A stretch of DNA of 64,000 nucleotides from Fulvitalea axinellae (lineage in GTDB: Bacteria; Bacteroidota; Bacteroidia; Cytophagales; Cyclobacteriaceae), in contig NZ_AP025315.1 in the NCBI RefSeq assembly GCF_036492835.1, positions 434,001 through 498,000 of the forward strand, in the 5' to 3' direction. Under the pieces are notes generated by a model. That model saw only the letters and a program-made list of their open reading frames with translations, did no database searches and had not been told where the DNA came from. Each line of letters starts with the position of its first letter. The stretch's first letter is position 1. Shown here piece by piece: positions 60,448-64,000 of the stretch. Both the position numbers and the translations under genes were made by a program.

Positions 60448-60851
60448 TTGAGATGATCTTGATGAGGTAGCTGTTGGATTTAAATACAATCAAGTAGGGT
60501 ATTCGAAAAAACGCACCTAACTATACGAAAGGAAAACCAGCTTAATATCACGTATTCAGATAAGAAATTAAATTCTAAATATTACGCAGATTGATAATGC
60601 GGACCTTATGGTTAAGAAGCCAAATGAAAAAATAGGTGAAGCATAATTGAAGGTTTACTGCATAAAAAATAATGATCTAAAATAACCGAAGTGATAAAAG
60701 CACAAAAAAGCCATTCCATTTAACCGCATAAATGTTCTATTGAATATTTGTACCGGGTACCGTACATTTTTTTTCATCTTTTTACCCTTTGCGCACAGAG
60801 GACATTCTGGTGTGTGTGTTTTAATTTGAATCAAGCAAATATCCATTTTTT
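60448..60851. other. AT-rich intergenic region before sulfatase 2
   Basis: About 400 AT-rich bases. Apart from an imperfect palindrome around GGTACC (about 60753-60772), I see nothing. It should contain the sulfatase promoter. Confidence 0.5.
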
Positions 60852-62522
60852 ATGAAAGAACAAAATAAGACTTTTGAAAGCGCCCGGCGCAATTTCCTTA
60901 AAAAAATGGGACTCGGCACAGGGGCTTTGGCCGTCGGCGGAGGGTTGTCGTCTTGCGAAGAAAAACATTCGGAAGAAAAGGCCGGCACAGCGCATAAAGA
61001 ACCCGTTAATCCCAAAGCCCGTAGGATCGTTTTCATCATGACGGACACCACGCGTTGGGATATGATAGGCGCTTACGGGCGCGAAGGGATGCGGACGCCG
61101 AATATAGACAAATTCGCCTCGGAAGGAACCCGCTTTAACCTTGCCTATAGCGTTTCCCCGGTTTGTGGCCCCGCGCGTTCGGCGATTTTTACGGGCACAT
61201 ATCCAAGTACCAACGGCGTTTGGGGAAACAATCTTCCCCTGGGCGACAATATCCGGACCGTAGGAAAACGTTTTACGGATTACGGTTACCGTTCGGCATT
61301 TATCGGCAAATGGCACCTTGACGGCTATGACTATTTCGGTAACGGAAAATGCCCCGACGGCTACGAACCGGAGTATTGGTACGATATGCGGACCTATCTG
61401 GAAGAACTCTCGGATGACGACCGCAAGAAGTCCCGTGATGTAGGCACAATACACAAAGGCGACGGTATAGATTCGTCCTTTACTTTCGGCCACCGTGTTA
61501 CGGATAGAGCCATAGATTTTCTGGATAATTCCAAGGATGACGATTTCCTTTTAACGGTGTCTTATGATGAACCGCACCATCCATTCCTGATGCCCAAAGA
61601 GTTTGCGGACCTATACAAAGGTTATAAATTTCAACAAGGCCCAAAACGAAACGATAACCTAAAGGACAAGCCGGCATACCAAAGTTGGTGGGCCAAGGGA
61701 GAACATCTGGAAACAAAAGAGGAACATTTCGAGCATCCGTTCTTTTTGGCTTGCAATACCTATATAGATCAGCAAATTGGGCGATTGGTCGATAAGATAA
61801 ACGAGACTTGTCCCGATGCTCTGGTAATATTCACTTCCGATCACGGCGATATGATGGGCGCCCATAACCTGAAAGGAAAAGGCCCCGCAATCTACGACGA
61901 CATCAGCCGTATTCCGTTTATAGTCCGTTGGCCGGGACACGTAAAGGCCGGGGCAGAATCAGATGTGCCCATATCGCATATCAGTGTCACTCCTACCCTT
62001 CTTGATGTCGCAGGTATTCCCGTGCCCGACCATATGCAAGGCAAAAGCATCGTGCCCACATTGGAAGAAGACAAGCCCGTCACCGACGCCGTGTTTATGG
62101 AATTCGGCCGTTTCGAGGTAAACCACGACGGTTTCGGCGCGTTCCAACCCTACCGGGCCGTATTTGACGGACGCTATAAGCTGGCCATACACCTTCTCTC
62201 GGATAAGGACGAGATGTATGATATGCAAAACGACCCTGACGAGATGAAAAACCTAATAGCCAGCGAGGCCCACACCGAAATCCGTAATCGTCTGCATGAT
62301 AGAATTCTAAAAGAACAAGGCGAAACCCGGGACCCATTCCGCGGAACGTATTGGGCCGTAAGGCCATGGCGAAATGATATTGAGCATTCGTGGGAATATA
62401 CCCGCATTACCCGCTCGCGCAAAGACTGCGGCTACGAACCAATGCCCGTGGACTATAACACCGGGTTGGAAATAACCAAAGATGATTACACAAGGGTTAA
62501 AGGATTGGATAAAAAGAAATAA
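60852..62522 (+). CDS. S1-family sulfatase, Tat lipoprotein (sulfatase 2)
   Basis: 556 aa. The signal has twin arginines (ARRNFLKKMG) and a lipobox (LSSC) followed by acidic residues, so it is exported folded and lipid-anchored. The formylglycine Cys105 is in VCGPARS; metal ligands lie in IMTDTTRWDMIG and FTSDHGDMMGAHN, and substrate-side His residues in DEPHHPF. The extended C-terminus (ending EITKDDYTRVKG) is longer than in sulfatase 1. Substrate unknown; sulfated host glycans are plausible in this context. It needs a Cys-type maturase encoded elsewhere. Confidence 0.94.
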   Translation: MKEQNKTFESARRNFLKKMGLGTGALAVGGGLSSCEEKHSEEKAGTAHKEPVNPKARRIVFIMTDTTRWDMIGAYGREGMRTPNIDKFASEGTRFNLAYSVSPVCGPARSAIFTGTYPSTNGVWGNNLPLGDNIRTVGKRFTDYGYRSAFIGKWHLDGYDYFGNGKCPDGYEPEYWYDMRTYLEELSDDDRKKSRDVGTIHKGDGIDSSFTFGHRVTDRAIDFLDNSKDDDFLLTVSYDEPHHPFLMPKEFADLYKGYKFQQGPKRNDNLKDKPAYQSWWAKGEHLETKEEHFEHPFFLACNTYIDQQIGRLVDKINETCPDALVIFTSDHGDMMGAHNLKGKGPAIYDDISRIPFIVRWPGHVKAGAESDVPISHISVTPTLLDVAGIPVPDHMQGKSIVPTLEEDKPVTDAVFMEFGRFEVNHDGFGAFQPYRAVFDGRYKLAIHLLSDKDEMYDMQNDPDEMKNLIASEAHTEIRNRLHDRILKEQGETRDPFRGTYWAVRPWRNDIEHSWEYTRITRSRKDCGYEPMPVDYNTGLEITKDDYTRVKGLDKKK

Positions 62523-62552
62523 TACAAATTAAAAAATCATTCCATACACCAC

Positions 62553-62580
62553 GTAGAGACAGGGCATACCCTGTCTCTAC
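62553..62580. repeat. GTAGAGAC-type palindromic repeat
   Basis: GTAGAGACAGGG, four-base loop, CCCTGTCTCTAC: a perfect 12-bp palindrome just after the sulfatase stop. Palindromes with GTAGAGAC/GTCTCTAC ends are dispersed in many bacterial genomes. It may also work as a terminator, but the T-tract is poor. Confidence 0.65.
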
Positions 62581-62682
62581 ATTCTGAATTTAAAATTTCA
62601 ATCTATTGTATTATAAGGTTTTATGCTATGCGATAGCAGTTCATTAACGCTATTCTATTTACTTAGAATTACAGGCTATAGT

Positions 62683-63648
62683 CTAAAACCGATTATAATA
62701 CCCATGAACCAAAGGCATACCACCAGTATGCACAAATACCACAGTATCCCCTTTTCTTATCCTGTTTGATCGGGTAAAATCGATAAGCCCGGCCATTGCT
62801 TTGCCAGTATATACTGGACATAGAAACAAACCTTCCAATTCTGCCAAAAGCTTAATTGATTCTATTCCCTTATCGGTTGGGAAGCCATAGCCTTCGCCAA
62901 CAAAGTCAGTGTTGATTTCGTAATCAAGGGAAGAGCCCTTTGGTAAAATCTCTCCGGCTAGGCCTTCCACAATCTTGTTTACCGTATCGTCTTTATGCAA
63001 TACGCTAAAGCCGACGACTTTCGTTTTAGTGTTTGAAAATCCGGCCACGAGCCCGGCCATAGTGCCTCCGCTACCTAAGGCGGTGACCACATAATCCGGT
63101 CCGTCATTATTTATATTTTCAAATTGATTTTGTATTTCGTTCGCACAATCCACATACCCCATCGAGCCCAGCGTATTGGATCCTCCAAAGGGTATGATAT
63201 ACGGTTTTCGCCCTTCCGCTTCCAATCTTCGCGCTACCTTCCCCATTTCCGTCTGGAAATCGTCCTCTTTGTTTATCGAGACTATATCGGCGGCCATAAG
63301 CTTCATCAAAAGCGAGTTCCCGTTTTCGTTAAAACTCGGGTTTTGCTCGGGAACCATCTCTTTGCAAACCACTACAGGCCTAAGGTTTAGTTGTCGCGCT
63401 ACGCCGATCAAAGCCCGGGCCGCGTTTGATTGATAATGTCCCGCAATTATCAGCGTATCGCAGTCTTTCGAAATAGCGTCGGCGATAATGCGCTCATATT
63501 TGCGCAGTTTGTTGCCGCCACCGCCTCTTCCGCCCTCGTCGTCTCTTTTAACGTAAATATCAGGCCCCAATTCACGGGAAAGGTTCGGTAAAAATTCAAG
63601 GGAAGTTTCCCTGTTCAGCAACTTGACCTTTTCGAATGTCTTTATCAT
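62683..63648 (-). CDS. D-cysteine desulfhydrase / ACC deaminase family PLP enzyme
   Basis: 321 aa, fold-type II PLP enzyme of the cytoplasm. PLP lysine is Lys47 in GGGGNKLRKYE; the phosphate cup is GSGGTMAGL, and AGHYQSNAARA is the usual substrate-binding segment. Family members are D-cysteine desulfhydrase or 1-aminocyclopropane-1-carboxylate deaminase; in bacteria the former is more common, so D-cysteine or a related D-amino acid is the likeliest substrate. It is convergent with sulfatase 2. Confidence 0.9.
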   Translation of the reverse strand: MIKTFEKVKLLNRETSLEFLPNLSRELGPDIYVKRDDEGGRGGGGNKLRKYERIIADAISKDCDTLIIAGHYQSNAARALIGVARQLNLRPVVVCKEMVPEQNPSFNENGNSLLMKLMAADIVSINKEDDFQTEMGKVARRLEAEGRKPYIIPFGGSNTLGSMGYVDCANEIQNQFENINNDGPDYVVTALGSGGTMAGLVAGFSNTKTKVVGFSVLHKDDTVNKIVEGLAGEILPKGSSLDYEINTDFVGEGYGFPTDKGIESIKLLAELEGLFLCPVYTGKAMAGLIDFTRSNRIRKGDTVVFVHTGGMPLVHGYYNRF

Positions 63649-64000
63649 CTGGTTGGAGTGAATGTGATTTTAAAAATGGGTAACGATGTTTGTCTGAGCG
63701 GTTGTAGTTGAATGATGAATCTACTGAGGATATGAAAAAAATACAAATTTTTGATGTTAGGCAAACGTTTCCTTGTGTAGTTCTTAATTCTAAGTGCTTA
63801 CAGAACGATAGTGTTGGCGAATACCGTTATGCGATGAACTAAATGCGCAAGAATTTTTGTGTACCTTTGCCGAGTTTTGAGGGCTGGAGCGAGTAGCGGG
63901 CTTGTAGTTTATGGGTTATGAGTAAAGTGCTTCTACAGTCTCCAGTGGATTTACCTCTGGTCAATTAAAATTATGCTGAATGCCGACTTATAACTATATA
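63649..64000. other. terminal intergenic region with promoter-like box
   Basis: About 350 bases with no gene. It contains TACCTTTG (63862-63869), an exact Bacteroidota -7 box, on the plus strand, and a 16-codon frame (63918-63968) that could be a leader peptide or chance. Whatever is transcribed lies past the window edge. Confidence 0.45.
63862..63869 (+). promoter_or_regulatory. candidate Bacteroidota promoter -7 box
   Basis: TACCTTTG matches the TAnnTTTG consensus exactly. The -33 TTTG element is not clear. Confidence 0.45.

Noticed and set aside
60753-60772. Imperfect palindrome TGTACCGGGTACCGTACA
   Set aside because: Arms do not pair beyond GGTACC; it is isolated and likely chance.

Overview
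The window comes from a Bacteroidota genome, most likely a marine or host-associated member of the Cytophagales/Marinilabiliales-type groups. The evidence is two SusC/SusD pairs, Bacteroidota-style lipoproteins, type IX secretion C-termini, an ECF sigma/FecR pair with a SusC that carries an STN domain, a PID-CTERM-like protein, and few visible Shine-Dalgarno sequences. I cannot name the genus. No tRNA, rRNA, CRISPR array, transposase or integrase was recognised.

Layout. 1-4.9 kb: a GH2 beta-galactosidase (cut by the window edge) divergent from a GH28 pectinase-like lipoprotein. 5-8 kb (minus): a serine hydrolase, an acyltransferase-3 membrane protein and an ankyrin lipoprotein. 8.3-13.1 kb: an AraC-HTH/TPR membrane regulator, a CrtO-like small membrane protein, a SUKH (SMI1/KNR4) protein and a DKNYY protein. 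13.2-24.5 kb (minus): a glycan-uptake locus of ECF sigma factor, FecR anti-sigma, PNGase F-like amidase, SusC and SusD, followed by a GH36 alpha-galactosidase; a Tat-type sulfatase diverges from it. 26.5-33 kb: a remnant of the DKNYY gene, a large protein with an actin-fragmin-kinase-like domain, a lipoprotein, a TPR/HTH regulator and the PID-CTERM-like protein. 33-41 kb: a 1363-residue T9SS protein with cohesin- and dockerin-like parts, IlvC, an AraC regulator and an ECF sigma factor. 41.5-54.5 kb: a DUF4136 lipoprotein, a small beta-barrel, a gene-free kilobase with a possible small RNA, a GH85 endo-beta-N-acetylglucosaminidase, and a second SusC/SusD/lipoprotein operon facing it. 55-64 kb: a quinol NO reductase, a basic protein of unknown function, a protein with a HopA1-effector-like domain, a second sulfatase and a D-cysteine desulfhydrase/ACC-deaminase-family enzyme.

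How the genes fit together. PNGase F releases whole N-glycans from protein and GH85 cleaves inside the chitobiose core. Each lies beside a SusC/SusD importer, and alpha-galactosidase, beta-galactosidase and sulfatases are nearby. The simplest reading is that this stretch is specialised for N-glycoproteins, plausibly from a eukaryotic host or its mucus. NO reductase and two proteins resembling effectors that act on eukaryotic cells fit the same picture.

The most novel signal is the pair of unlinked large proteins (kinase-like at 26.8-29.2 kb, HopA1-like at 58.6-60.4 kb). Both start with GTG-TTT and share an unusual N-terminal layout: MF, a basic and Ser-rich stretch without a signal peptide, then a VQA motif at residues 31-36. 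This could be a common export signal.
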